From Bifidobacterium sp. (GTDB lineage: Bacteria; Actinomycetota; Actinomycetes; Actinomycetales; Bifidobacteriaceae): DNA of 64,000 nt. The notes under the pieces were generated by a model. That model was not told the DNA's origin. It worked only from the letters and a program-made list of their open reading frames with translations, and did no database searches. The stretch spans positions 124,001-188,000 of the forward strand of contig JAGGHK010000001.1 of assembly GCA_024104275.1 (NCBI GenBank). The letters are read 5' to 3'. The translations under genes were made by a program, and so were the position numbers. Numbering within the stretch: the stretch's first letter is position 1; every line of letters begins with the position of its first letter. Shown piece by piece: positions 20,329 through 29,742 of the stretch.

Positions 20329-21351
20329 TTACCGCAGGTTGACGATGACCATATAGATGGCCACCATATGGCAGGCGTAACCGGCCACCGTGCCCAAGTG
20401 GAAGATCTCGTGGAAGCCGAAGACGCGAGGCCATGGGTCGGGTTTGCGCAGCGCGTAGACGATGGCCCCGGCGATATAGCAGGCACCGCCGGCGGCGAGC
20501 AGAACGACCACGGCCGGGCCCGCGTAAGGCGAGAACCAGAAGAGGTCGAGGAATGCCACACCGGAGACGCCGAAGACGATGTAGACCGCGGTATAGAGCC
20601 AACGGGGCGCGTTGATCCAGATGACGTGGATGAGCAACGCCACCAGCGTGCAGGCCCACATGCCGCCAATCACCCCGTTGCGCCAGTTCGGGGTCAGGGC
20701 GAACGAGACCGGCGTATAGGTGCCGGCGATCAGCAGGAAGATGTTCATGTGGTCGATACGGCGCAGGATATCCGTGGTCTTGGGCGACCAATCGCCCAGA
20801 TGGTAGGCGGCGGAATTGGTGAACAGGATCAGCGAACAGACCATGAAAACGGCGCATGCCCATTTGAGTGCGGCCCCTTGGGCGAGGCAGATGAGCACGA
20901 TGCCGGCGGCGAGGGCGAGCGGTGCGGCGACGGCATGAATCCAACCGCGTAGCAACGGTTTCGGACGTCCGTGCACATCCAAGCGGACCTTGCACCCGGG
21001 CATGGGCGGCGGAGTGATGCCCAATGTCTCGGCGGCTTTGACCTCGCCTCGAGCGATGACATATGCCGCACGTTCGTCGGCTTTGCGGAGGATGGTGTCG
21101 GCCTTGCCGTGTGCTTGCGTGCGGATGGCTTCGGCCTTGGCCTCCTTGGCCTCCTGCTGCGCCTTGGTGACGATGGACTCGATGGTCTTGGGGTCTTTTC
21201 CTGGTTTATTTGAGTTTGAGGATGAGGAGCCTGAGCTGTGTTGTTTTGCGGGCATGGGTGACGGTCCGGTGCCAGTCTGTCCGGGGATATTTTGATACGG
21301 ATTGATGGCTATGGTATCGTCTGTCATTTTTTTAACGGACTTGTCGGACAT
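20329..21351 (-). CDS. Hemolysin III / TrhA-family membrane protein with long N-terminal extension
   Basis: 340 residues from the ATG at 21351, chosen because GGAGGG precedes it closely. The C-terminal 220 residues are a standard seven-helix PAQR/HlyIII domain with the putative zinc ligands S-A-A-Y-H-L-G-D and F-H-E-I-F-H-L-G-T ... C-H. The first 120 residues are hydrophilic and include an Ala/Lys/Glu-rich helix (KAQQEAKEAKAEAIRTQAHG), which is not part of the usual 210-aa family members. Bacterial members are linked to membrane energetics or fluidity; haemolysis is only the historical name. Confidence 0.85.
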   Translation of the reverse strand: MSDKSVKKMTDDTIAINPYQNIPGQTGTGPSPMPAKQHSSGSSSSNSNKPGKDPKTIESIVTKAQQEAKEAKAEAIRTQAHGKADTILRKADERAAYVIARGEVKAAETLGITPPPMPGCKVRLDVHGRPKPLLRGWIHAVAAPLALAAGIVLICLAQGAALKWACAVFMVCSLILFTNSAAYHLGDWSPKTTDILRRIDHMNIFLLIAGTYTPVSFALTPNWRNGVIGGMWACTLVALLIHVIWINAPRWLYTAVYIVFGVSGVAFLDLFWFSPYAGPAVVVLLAAGGACYIAGAIVYALRKPDPWPRVFGFHEIFHLGTVAGYACHMVAIYMVIVNLR

Positions 21352-21522
21352 GGTCCCTCCAAAGTCTCGAATACCTTTACAACGGTCGGATACGCCGTGC
21401 AAATGCTTATAAAACGACAAATGCTTACGCATACGTAACTTACGACATCGTAACCTTAGTTGATGACATATTTCTTTAAGACCGGCGACACCCGCGAAAC
21501 CGACTCATAGTATCATTGAACT

Positions 21523-23025
21523 ATGGCTGATTTTGATGAGATTCTCGCCGCGCAGTCCGATTTCGACGCCGGCGATCGTGAATGGCTCCATTTATTGGTG
21601 GCGGACTGGCAGGTCATCGCCGACTTGAGTTTTGCGGACCTGCTCCTGGTTGTTCGGCGTGACGATGGCAAATACATCGTCGCCGAGCAGTGCCGTCCCT
21701 CCACCGTGATGACGATGCGCAGCGATGACGCCGTCGGCGACGAGGTTTCGCCGAACCTTGTCGGTGAGATCGACACCGCGATGAACGCACAAGGGGTGCT
21801 CCACACCACGACGTTGCACCAGGTCGGCAAATCAAGCGTCTGCAACGTCTATGCGCCGGTGCGCTGTGGCAACAAGACGCTGGGCGTGGTGGTGCGGGAG
21901 ACGAATATGTCGACCCGCGAATCCAACGGCCGCTACGAATCCGAAAGCATCAACGCCGGCAAGTTGCTCTTCGAAATGATTCCGCGCGGCCAGTTCCCGT
22001 ATCACGACGCGCTGATGAGCCAGCAGCACAATGCCAGGGTTTCGGACGGCTTCATCATTCTCGGCCCGACCGGCATCGTCAAGTATGCCGCTCCCAACGC
22101 CATCAGCTGCTTCCGCAGGCTTGGTGCCATCACCCAAATGGAAGGACACTACCTGAGCGAAATAGGAACACAACTGCTCCATCCCAACGACCCGGTCCCC
22201 GAGACCCTGCCGCTGGTCTTGAGCGGCAAAGCGGCCGCCGATTGCGAGCTCGACGCCAACAATTCCATGGTGTCGATGCATTCGCTGCCGCTTTACGACG
22301 AAACAGGACGTGCCGGTGCCATCGTGCTGTGTCGTGATGTCACGGAACTGCGCCGCCGCGAACAGGAACTGCAAACGAAGGATGCCACCATCTCCGAAAT
22401 CCACCACAGGGTAAAGAACAATCTCCAGACAGTGTCTGCATTGCTCCGCCTGCAGGCGAGAAAAACGAAATCTCAGGAGGTGAAAACCGAGCTCAAGGAG
22501 GCACAACGGCGCATCCAGACCATCGCCACCGTCCACGAGGGCCTGAGCCAGACCGTTGACGAGATCGTCGACTACGACGCCGTGATCTCCAACCTGCTGA
22601 AGATGAGCGTCGACCTGGCCACGATGGACGACCAGCACATCCACATCCGCTACATCGGCAAGTTCGGCATGATGCCGGCGCAGGACGCCACCCCGCTTTC
22701 ATTGGTATTGACCGAACTCATCACCAATGCCGTCGAGCACGGTTTCGAAGGCCGCAAGGAAGGCAACATCACCATTTCCGTGGGCCGCAGCGGCAACCAT
22801 CTCAACGTCGTCGTCGAGGATGACGGCTCCGGGCTGGCAGCCGAGGAAGACAACGGCATGGCCCGTTCCTCAGGCTCAGGGCTCGGCACGCAGATCATCA
22901 ACACCTTCGTGACCAACGACTTCAACGGCACCGTGCGCTGGGACGAACGTCACGGCGGCGGCACGCGCGTCATCCTCGACATCAACTTGCGTGCGGCGCA
23001 GGAAGGCGATGATTCGGCATACTGA
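21523..23025 (+). CDS. pdtaS: Sensor histidine kinase, PdtaS-like (HisKA_2)
   Basis: 500-residue soluble kinase with no membrane segment. Order: N-terminal GAF-like region (about 10-150), PAS domain (about 165-285), HisKA_2 dimerisation helix with E-I-H-H-R-V-K-N-N-L-Q (about 291-301; phospho-histidine in this motif), then HATPase_c with ELITNAVEHG, DDGSGL and GSGLGTQII. This is the architecture of mycobacterial PdtaS, whose partner PdtaR is an RNA-binding ANTAR regulator. A PdtaR-like gene lies at 52698-53489, not adjacent. The gene converges with whiB, as pdtaS neighbours whiB1 in mycobacteria. Confidence 0.9.
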   Translation: MADFDEILAAQSDFDAGDREWLHLLVADWQVIADLSFADLLLVVRRDDGKYIVAEQCRPSTVMTMRSDDAVGDEVSPNLVGEIDTAMNAQGVLHTTTLHQVGKSSVCNVYAPVRCGNKTLGVVVRETNMSTRESNGRYESESINAGKLLFEMIPRGQFPYHDALMSQQHNARVSDGFIILGPTGIVKYAAPNAISCFRRLGAITQMEGHYLSEIGTQLLHPNDPVPETLPLVLSGKAAADCELDANNSMVSMHSLPLYDETGRAGAIVLCRDVTELRRREQELQTKDATISEIHHRVKNNLQTVSALLRLQARKTKSQEVKTELKEAQRRIQTIATVHEGLSQTVDEIVDYDAVISNLLKMSVDLATMDDQHIHIRYIGKFGMMPAQDATPLSLVLTELITNAVEHGFEGRKEGNITISVGRSGNHLNVVVEDDGSGLAAEEDNGMARSSGSGLGTQIINTFVTNDFNGTVRWDERHGGGTRVILDINLRAAQEGDDSAY

Positions 23026-23070
23026 CATGGCTTTGTCAGTCGAGTGCCGATGAATCGTCATACGCATATA

Positions 23071-23114
23071 ACGAAGGCTCCCTCCGATTGCAAAGAACCG
23101 GAGGGAGCCTTCGT
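23071..23114. terminator. Bidirectional terminator between pdtaS and whiB
   Basis: Perfect 16-bp stem (23071-23086 with 23099-23114), 12-base loop, between convergent genes; TATAAAG follows. Confidence 0.85.
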
Positions 23115-23182
23115 ATAAAGAAACTGCTAACAAGTCCGTTCGTCGGCGACGCCTTTTGCCGGTACATCTGCCAACAGCGAAG

Positions 23183-23461
23183 TCAGACCTGCATCTGCAT
23201 GTTCTGGCTGCGGCGGGCGCGCATGGCGCGACGCTTCAGAGCGCGGCGCTCATCCTCGCTGAGGCCTCCCCAGACGCCGTAGTCCTGGTTGGTGTCGAGC
23301 GCGCACTTCAGGCACGCGTCGATGACCTTGCAGGTACGGCAAATGGCCTTGGCCTCTTCGATTTGTTGATAGGCGGCGCCCGTGTTGCCGACAGGGAAGA
23401 ACAGCTCCGGATCCTTGTCGCGGCATGCCGCCTTGGCCCGCCAATCAAAAGCATTACTCAT
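23183..23461 (-). CDS. whiB: WhiB-family iron-sulfur regulator (WhiB1/WblE-like)
   Basis: 92 residues from the ATG at 23461. It has the four cluster-binding cysteines Cys13, Cys41, Cys44 and Cys50 (C-x27-C-x2-C-x5-C), the G-V-W-G-G turn at 62-66, and a basic C-terminal tail (RRALKRRAMRARRSQ) for DNA binding. These proteins bind the housekeeping sigma factor and sense nitric oxide or redox state. AGGAAGG lies 12 bases upstream. The frame is open to 23503, but the extra 14 residues look unlike the family. Placement beside pdtaS supports the WhiB1 subgroup. Confidence 0.94.
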   Translation of the reverse strand: MSNAFDWRAKAACRDKDPELFFPVGNTGAAYQQIEEAKAICRTCKVIDACLKCALDTNQDYGVWGGLSEDERRALKRRAMRARRSQNMQMQV

Positions 23462-23560
23462 AGAAGCAAACGACCTTCCTATTTGTCCTCGACTGCATTC
23501 CACTACTTAGATAATCACGAAAGTCACATTTTTTCAAGGGTTTTTGCCAGAAAAAAAGTA

Positions 23561-24904
23561 TTAATTTTGCGCTACTGCTTCCGCCAAGGTGCCGACCGTC
23601 CCCGGCTTGTGGGTACCCGAGGCGAGCTGGCTGAACAATTCGAGGTTCTTCGTATCATCCAGAAGAACGGTTGAGCCCACGCCGTCGACATAGTGATCCG
23701 GGTCGGTCCAATAGAGTGAGCCGGATATGCCCTGCTTGCCGGTGGCGGCCTTGAATGACGTTGCCATCGACACCAGTGTCAATGGGTTGGTCTGTTTGTC
23801 GACTTCGATGGAGGAAAGGGCGGCTTTGGCGACTTTTTGCGCCTTCGCCGGATTCTTCATGGTGTCGGATGACGAAGCCTTGCTCATGATGGCTCCGATG
23901 ACCTCACGTTGCCGTTCGGCGCGTCCGAAATCGCCTTTCGGGTCGGAATAGCGCATGCGCGAGAAGGCCAGTGCCGTTCCGCCATCGGCCACATGGCAGC
24001 CTGCCTGCCAGTTGAGCCCGGAATAATCGTCGTTGACCGTGCTGTCATAGCAGAGCCTGACCCCGCCCAAGGCGTCGACCACCTTGGTCAGCCCGTTGAA
24101 CTTGATTTCGGCGACATGGTCGATTTTCTGTCCGGTGATGTCTTCAACCTCTCCGGTGAGTGTTTTCTTGCTTTGCGTCTCGGCGACGGCGTTGAGCTTC
24201 ATGCTGTTCCCGTCGACCTTGACCAGCGAATCACGCGGAATCGAAATGAGTGAGGAACTGCCGTGCTTTGGCTTGGTGAGCACGAGCATGGTATCGGTGC
24301 GGAAGCCCGGGGTGTCTTCAGCGCTGCCGCCGATGCCGGAACCGTCGCGTTCGTCGGATCCAAGCACCAGCCAGGAAGTGCCTTCGGTATCGGCCTTGCC
24401 GGTGAGCCAATCGGTTTTATCAAGCTGGGAATTGGCCCAGTTCCAGCAGCCGAAAAGCGCCAGAACGATGACCAGGATGATGACCAGCAGGGTGGCGAGT
24501 ATCCAATGGTGCTTTTTATGAGACTTTGCCACTACGTCGTTGAAATCTGAAGGCTGGGAATGGTTCGGACGTTGTGGTGGCATTGCGGATCCGCCGTATC
24601 CGCGTCTGGCATTGCGGGAAGATGAAGAGCGCGCCGGGGAAGCGACGCGAGAGGAACCGGTGCTTTGACGCGGTGCCCGTGGCTGAAGTGAAGCGGGTGC
24701 CGCGAGTGACGCCGGTTGTTTAACCGGCTGACGGTTCGCGGCCCTTTTTCGTGGCTTCGTGGGGGAAAAGGCAGGAGGAATCTGCGAGTTAAAAGGATTG
24801 GAAGGCACTGGTACGCGGCCCGTGTCCGGACGTTTCCGTGCCCCTGAGGGTATGAAGCTGGGTGGGGTGCCCTGTGCGTCGAATCCACCTGACTGCTTGA
24901 CCAT
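23561..24904 (-). CDS. LytR-CpsA-Psr (LCP) family envelope transferase, copy 1
   Basis: 447 residues. A long basic, proline/serine-rich cytoplasmic tail (1-130) precedes one membrane helix (about 134-153), then an extracytoplasmic LCP domain with G-S-D-E-R-D, R-T-D-T-M-L-V-L, S-I-P-R-D-S-L-V and F-N-G-L-T-K-V-V-D-A-L-G-G-V. LCP enzymes transfer glycopolymers from lipid carriers to peptidoglycan. The conserved Arg/Asp lipid-phosphate residues are present. GGGAGGG is five bases before the ATG. It lies 70 bases after copy 2 on the same strand, probably in one operon. Confidence 0.92.
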   Translation of the reverse strand: MVKQSGGFDAQGTPPSFIPSGARKRPDTGRVPVPSNPFNSQIPPAFSPTKPRKRAANRQPVKQPASLAAPASLQPRAPRQSTGSSRVASPARSSSSRNARRGYGGSAMPPQRPNHSQPSDFNDVVAKSHKKHHWILATLLVIILVIVLALFGCWNWANSQLDKTDWLTGKADTEGTSWLVLGSDERDGSGIGGSAEDTPGFRTDTMLVLTKPKHGSSSLISIPRDSLVKVDGNSMKLNAVAETQSKKTLTGEVEDITGQKIDHVAEIKFNGLTKVVDALGGVRLCYDSTVNDDYSGLNWQAGCHVADGGTALAFSRMRYSDPKGDFGRAERQREVIGAIMSKASSSDTMKNPAKAQKVAKAALSSIEVDKQTNPLTLVSMATSFKAATGKQGISGSLYWTDPDHYVDGVGSTVLLDDTKNLELFSQLASGTHKPGTVGTLAEAVAQN

Positions 24905-24974
24905 ATACCCTCCCGAAAGCTAAAAACAGTTACTACTTTTACTCGTGGGAGGGTGTAAAGCGGGGAGGGTTTAC

Positions 24975-26363
24975 TTACTTCTGCGCAGGAACCGCACATA
25001 CGGTCGCGTTGAGGTACTGATTGGCGACACCCATATACTGGCCGGTCACCGGATCGTGGATCATGCCGTTGTCGGGATCGACGGTTCCTCCGGTGATGGG
25101 GTCGATGAGCCTGCCGTCGGGGGCGGTGATGAGGCCGGTCTTCGGGTCAGGTGTACCTTGCTGCTGTTGCTGGGATTGTGTGCCGTTGGAGTTTTGGCTT
25201 TGTCCCGTTGTGCCCTGGCTCTGCCCGGTTGTGTCCTGTGTGGGCATGTCCTGTTGGGTCAAAGGCTTGTATTCGCGCAGTACGGCCCATGTTTCATCGG
25301 CATTATCCGCCCAGACCACGCGGTTATTCGGATCGGTGGGCGCCGGGACGACGGGGATGGTGCGTGCATAGATATGATCCGGCTTGATATTGTGCAGGCT
25401 CAGCGCCAGCCCTGCCAGCGTGGTGGCGTTGGAGAGACCACTGGAAATGTTCAGCGACTTCAGGGCCTCATGGGCGAGGCGATAGAGTTGCTGGCTGTTG
25501 GTCAGAAGATTCTTCGAAAGCGCTTCGCCCATTATTTCCTTGACCAGATACTGCTGGCGGGCCGCACGCATGATGTCGCTACCGTCGGTGCCGGTTCCGT
25601 GGCGCATGCGGGCATATTCGGTGGCCTGGGTGCCGTCGAGGTGCTGAAGGCCACGTTTGAGGTCAAGCCCTGTGTAATCGTCTTTCGTGTCGGTCGGCAG
25701 ACAGACGTTGACCCCGCCGATGGCGTTGATCATGCCTTGAAGCCCTTGGAAATCGACCACGATGAAATGTTCGAGCTTGAGGCCGGTCAGCGCGTTGACC
25801 GCGTTCATCGTGCAGCTTGCGGCGCTGGCCAGGTCGCCGCCTTCGCTCCAGCCGGTGGCGAAAATGGAATTGAACATGACGTTGCGCTGCGCGGGGATGA
25901 TGCCTTTGGTGGTCTGGCAGCTGGGTGCATTGACCAAGGAATCGCGAGGGATCGAGACCAGATTGATATAGGAGCGGTCGGCGCTGATCTGCACCACCAT
26001 GGTGGTGTCGGCGTTATGCTCGCCTTCGTCATCGCTTCCGCCGAGCGCGGCATTATCGCCGCCCTCTCGCGTATCCTGACCCAAAGCCAGGAACTCGATG
26101 GGTTTGCCTTCGTTCGGGTCAACGAGTTTTTCCTCTTTGCCATGCGCCTGGACGATGGTTTTGATGCTCTTTGGAGCATGTGCAAGAGTGAAGGCAGCGA
26201 CACCCACCGCAGTCGACACAAACACCAGAATGCCCACAAGGGCCATGATGATGGCGCTGCGCAGCCGGTGGCGAACAAAGTAGGCCGTACCGTGCATGGG
26301 TTTGGGGGTATGCCATCCGCCGAGGTTGGGTATCTTGAGGTCTTTGATACGGTGTGAAGCCAT
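24975..26363 (-). CDS. LytR-CpsA-Psr (LCP) family envelope transferase, copy 2 with repeat tail
   Basis: 462 residues: short cytoplasmic tail, membrane helix (about 36-60), LCP domain with L-A-L-G-Q-D-T-R, S-I-P-R-D-S-L-V and V-V-D-F-Q-G-L-Q-G-M-I-N-A-I-G-G-V, then a Q/T/S-rich linker and a C-terminal tail of about 55 residues in which P-D-G-R-L-I-D-P-I-T-G-G and D-N-G-M-I-H-D-P-V-T-G-Q repeat a D-P-x-T-G unit. Same family and operon as copy 1, first gene of the pair. AAAGGCAAG ribosome site. It diverges from the giant glycosyltransferase gene. The tail could anchor to or recognise wall polymers (inference). Confidence 0.92.
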   Translation of the reverse strand: MASHRIKDLKIPNLGGWHTPKPMHGTAYFVRHRLRSAIIMALVGILVFVSTAVGVAAFTLAHAPKSIKTIVQAHGKEEKLVDPNEGKPIEFLALGQDTREGGDNAALGGSDDEGEHNADTTMVVQISADRSYINLVSIPRDSLVNAPSCQTTKGIIPAQRNVMFNSIFATGWSEGGDLASAASCTMNAVNALTGLKLEHFIVVDFQGLQGMINAIGGVNVCLPTDTKDDYTGLDLKRGLQHLDGTQATEYARMRHGTGTDGSDIMRAARQQYLVKEIMGEALSKNLLTNSQQLYRLAHEALKSLNISSGLSNATTLAGLALSLHNIKPDHIYARTIPVVPAPTDPNNRVVWADNADETWAVLREYKPLTQQDMPTQDTTGQSQGTTGQSQNSNGTQSQQQQQGTPDPKTGLITAPDGRLIDPITGGTVDPDNGMIHDPVTGQYMGVANQYLNATVCAVPAQK

Positions 26364-26592
26364 ATCTTGCCTTTCTGTTTACCCGTCAGCCGAAGCCTCG
26401 AAGGCCGCCGCGGGATTGTCATTCACTATTCCTAGAGGGCATTGTATGCCTAGAGGTTGAATTTTTCCTGAAAATTTGATGATTAATCTACATTTACGAA
26501 CATATTGACTATACACGAGGCTCGATATAAAACCTCGGTTCTTTTCCATCGCTTCCATTCCGCTTTCGGTAGCGAGACCTTCGTCTACACTG

Positions 26593-29500
26593 GTGAGCAT
26601 GAGTTCCAACGGCAGTGTCGATATCAAACGAATTGTGGCCGAGGTCATCGGTTCCAGGTCCCGAACGGGCGGGCAAAGCGTCGATAGAAGCGTCGCCGCC
26701 ATCATCAGTGTCGAACACGACGTACGTTTTTTCCCGGCTACCTTGCGTGCGCTGTTGGCGCAGAAGGTGCTGCCGCGCACCATCGTCATCGCCGATTGCA
26801 CGGGTGGTACCGCACAACCCATGCGTACCGGATTCACCGTCTCGTCCCTGCCGCAGCTTGGCCACGGTGCGGCGCAGCAGCTGATGCCGGAGCCTCCCGA
26901 ACGTGTGGATGTTCAGCTGGTGCGTGCCGCCGGAGCACGCTCTTTTTCCGATGCCGTCGGTAAGGCATTTCGTTATGCCAGCCTTCCTGCCTCCGTTCGT
27001 GCGCTCTGGCTTTTGCATGACGATTCCAGACCTGCCGGTGATGGCTGCCTTGAGGCTTTGGTCGAGGCGTGGCACAACACGCCCACCGTTTCGCTGATCG
27101 GTGCCAAGCAGCTTGACTGGTCCGGTTCCGCTCTTCATGACGTCGGCAGCTATGCCGGCAAGCACCGTCTGGAAAGTCTTGTGGTCGACGGCGAGCCCGA
27201 TCAGGAGCAGTATGACGGGCGCGCCGATGTGTTCGCCGTTTCATTGGCCGGTGCCTTGCTGCCCCTGCAGACCAAAAAAGACACCGGGGAAATCAATCCA
27301 TGGTTCACCACCTATGCCGAAAGCGCCGATTTCTCACGTCGCATCTGTGAGGGCGGCGGTCGCGTCATTGTGGTGCCGCAAGCCCATATCGCACACCGTC
27401 GCGCACGTTTCGAGGGCATACGTAGCCGTGCCGGCGAACCCATCGACGAGGACAACCCGTTGGATGCCACGGCATCGGTCCTCGATGCCGCGCAAAAATA
27501 CTATTACACCGATATCCGCGCCCTTGTCTGGCCGCTGCTATGGGTGCTGAACCTTTTGCGCGCGCTGTGGCACGCCATCGGAGCCCTTCTTGCCAAAAGC
27601 CCGTGGCGGGCGTGGTGCATCCTATGCCTGCCTTGGCGAGCGCTGGGTGAATTGCCGCAGATGATTCACGCCCGTCGTCAGCAGAAAATACGTCATGGGG
27701 CCGGAACGGCGGCGCTGGATCTGCTTACCGCCGACCATAAACAGATCGAGGAATGGCGCAAGCGCAGCCGTGCCTTCGACAGCCAGCAGCATACCGAGCT
27801 CTTGAGTCCTCTGGCGAAAAGCCATCTGCGCGTGCGTGCGATACGGCGTTTTGGCCTTGCCGCGTTGATGGCCGTTGTGGCTTTTGTGGCGGTGGTCGCC
27901 TTCGAATGGGGCATATTCCGTGAGGTTTTGGGCGGCGCCAGTCTCTATTCGCCGTCGCTGCTTGCCAGTGGGGCGAGCTTCTCGACCTTGCTTTCGGCGG
28001 CCAGTACGCCGTGGGCCTTCGGGGTTGGCGTCGGGGTGCCGGCGCCCCCCGCACCATGGCTGATGGTCTGGCTGGTGGCATCCGTGGTTATGATCGGTCA
28101 TCCGGTCCTTGCGATTTCGTTGATGTATTTCCTTGCCGCACCGGCCATGGCCTCGGCCTTCTGGGCATTGGCGGGTGTATTCACCCGTTCCGACTGGGTG
28201 CGCGTGATCGTCGGCCTGCTGTGGGTGGCGTTGGCTTTTGCTTTGGGGGCGTACGGCAATGCCAATGTCCTATTGCTGATGACGATGGTCTTCCTGCCGG
28301 CGGCTTTCGCGTTTACGTTCCGGGCCGTGGGGATGTATGGCACCGAGGATTTGGTGCATTCACATGCATCGATACAGGCCGCGGGTTGTGCGGCATTGTG
28401 CTTCGCGGTGAGCGTGGCTTGTGAACCACAGCTGATATTCCCATTGATCGTCTGCTTGGTCTTCTTCCTCTTCGTCGTCCGTTCGCACCGGCTGATGCTG
28501 CTGCTTATCCCGGTGCCTGGATTAGCGCTTTTGCTGCCGACCCTGGTCAACAGCGTTCATTACGCAAGCGTGGGGGCATGGCGGCAGCTCTTCGGCGACG
28601 TCCTTCAGCCTTCGGCCAGCACTGCGACGGCTTCGCTTTCCTTCGGACAGGTCATTTCTCGTGCCTTTGCCCTTCCGTTCGGAGGGGATATGCGCTTGCA
28701 ACTTTTCAACGGTCAGCGGGGGTGGGAATCGTTGGCGATTCTGGTTGCGCTGTGTGTCATCGTCGTTGTGGCCTTGGTCGCTTTGCTGTTGCCGTTCGCC
28801 CTTCGCGCCTCGCGAATGATGTGGTTTGTCGCCCTTACCGGTCTTGTACTGTCCATGGCCGCCTCGCGCATCTGTGTATCGGTCGAAGGTGGTGATGGTT
28901 TCGCCGCGTCCGTGCTCCCAGGTGTGGTGCTGACGCTTCTGGCGTTGCTCGCCTGCGCCTGCATCGTCTCCGGCGGCGCGGTCAAACGCTTTGTGCCCTT
29001 GAGAATCTCGGAAAGCGAACAGGACAAGCACAATCTTCAAGTCGACACCAATGGCAAGGTCAAAGGTGTGGCCATCAAATTCGGTCGTGCGATGCTTGTC
29101 GTGGTGTTGGCGCTTTCCGCTTGTTTGGCAGGGGCGTTCGGCATGATGTCTAGAGGAAACCAAGTCGAGGCAAGCGATGCCGGATTGCCCATGGTCGCCG
29201 TGGACTATCTACAAAATAATGAAAGCCATCGAATATTGGCGCTTCAGGCCGTATCCGGCAACCATATCGATTTCTCCGTGATGCGCACACGTCGCGGCGA
29301 CCTCGTCGATGTCTCTCCCGCATGGAAGGCGAGCGTCGCCTCCGGCGGCAGCGATCTGTCGGTCGACTTGATTGCCAAGGCCAGCAGCGAACTGCTTTCC
29401 AACGGCAATGACGATGCCATCAATTCGATTGCCAAGCTGGGATTCGGCGGCATCTACGTTTCCGCCGACCAATCCGGTTCCGACAAGGATGCTACGTTGC

Positions 29501-29742
29501 GTCTGATCAGCAACATCAACTCCAGTGACGGCGCACAATCGCTGGTGAACGCTTCAAACGGAACCTATTACCGATTGACCAAAGTTGATGAAAACAAGCA
29601 AGGCGTGCCCATGAAGGGACTGAACACTGCGCGACACAGTGCTTGGCGCAGGGCCTGGCTATGGTGTCTTGGCATAGTCATGGTGATTTATATTCTGGTG
29701 GCATTCCCCAGAACACGCAGATACGGGCGGGAACAGGCATGA
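26593..29742 (+). CDS. Giant membrane glycosyltransferase (GT2-like) of the envelope cluster
   Basis: 1049 residues. The N-terminal 330 residues resemble a GT2/GT-A domain: nucleotide-side start A-A-I-I-S-V-E-H-D, L-L-H-D-D-S-R-P as DXD-like metal site (about 137-143), and Y-A-E-S-A-D-F-S-R-R in the acceptor-motif position. After it come a segment at about 312-345 and roughly a dozen membrane helices from about 415 to 850, with a final helix near 1020. Start is GTG 26593 or ATG 26599. The stop overlaps the next ATG (ATGA). Such genes sit with LCP and DUF5719 genes across actinobacteria; the sugar and acceptor are unknown. Confidence 0.85.
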   Translation: MSMSSNGSVDIKRIVAEVIGSRSRTGGQSVDRSVAAIISVEHDVRFFPATLRALLAQKVLPRTIVIADCTGGTAQPMRTGFTVSSLPQLGHGAAQQLMPEPPERVDVQLVRAAGARSFSDAVGKAFRYASLPASVRALWLLHDDSRPAGDGCLEALVEAWHNTPTVSLIGAKQLDWSGSALHDVGSYAGKHRLESLVVDGEPDQEQYDGRADVFAVSLAGALLPLQTKKDTGEINPWFTTYAESADFSRRICEGGGRVIVVPQAHIAHRRARFEGIRSRAGEPIDEDNPLDATASVLDAAQKYYYTDIRALVWPLLWVLNLLRALWHAIGALLAKSPWRAWCILCLPWRALGELPQMIHARRQQKIRHGAGTAALDLLTADHKQIEEWRKRSRAFDSQQHTELLSPLAKSHLRVRAIRRFGLAALMAVVAFVAVVAFEWGIFREVLGGASLYSPSLLASGASFSTLLSAASTPWAFGVGVGVPAPPAPWLMVWLVASVVMIGHPVLAISLMYFLAAPAMASAFWALAGVFTRSDWVRVIVGLLWVALAFALGAYGNANVLLLMTMVFLPAAFAFTFRAVGMYGTEDLVHSHASIQAAGCAALCFAVSVACEPQLIFPLIVCLVFFLFVVRSHRLMLLLIPVPGLALLLPTLVNSVHYASVGAWRQLFGDVLQPSASTATASLSFGQVISRAFALPFGGDMRLQLFNGQRGWESLAILVALCVIVVVALVALLLPFALRASRMMWFVALTGLVLSMAASRICVSVEGGDGFAASVLPGVVLTLLALLACACIVSGGAVKRFVPLRISESEQDKHNLQVDTNGKVKGVAIKFGRAMLVVVLALSACLAGAFGMMSRGNQVEASDAGLPMVAVDYLQNNESHRILALQAVSGNHIDFSVMRTRRGDLVDVSPAWKASVASGGSDLSVDLIAKASSELLSNGNDDAINSIAKLGFGGIYVSADQSGSDKDATLRLISNINSSDGAQSLVNASNGTYYRLTKVDENKQGVPMKGLNTARHSAWRRAWLWCLGIVMVIYILVAFPRTRRYGREQA

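Noticed and set aside
24945..26357. 470-codon frame opposite LCP copy 2
   Set aside because: Antisense shadow; composition Gly/Val/Asp-rich and no credible start signal, whereas the LCP frame has domain motifs and a ribosome site.
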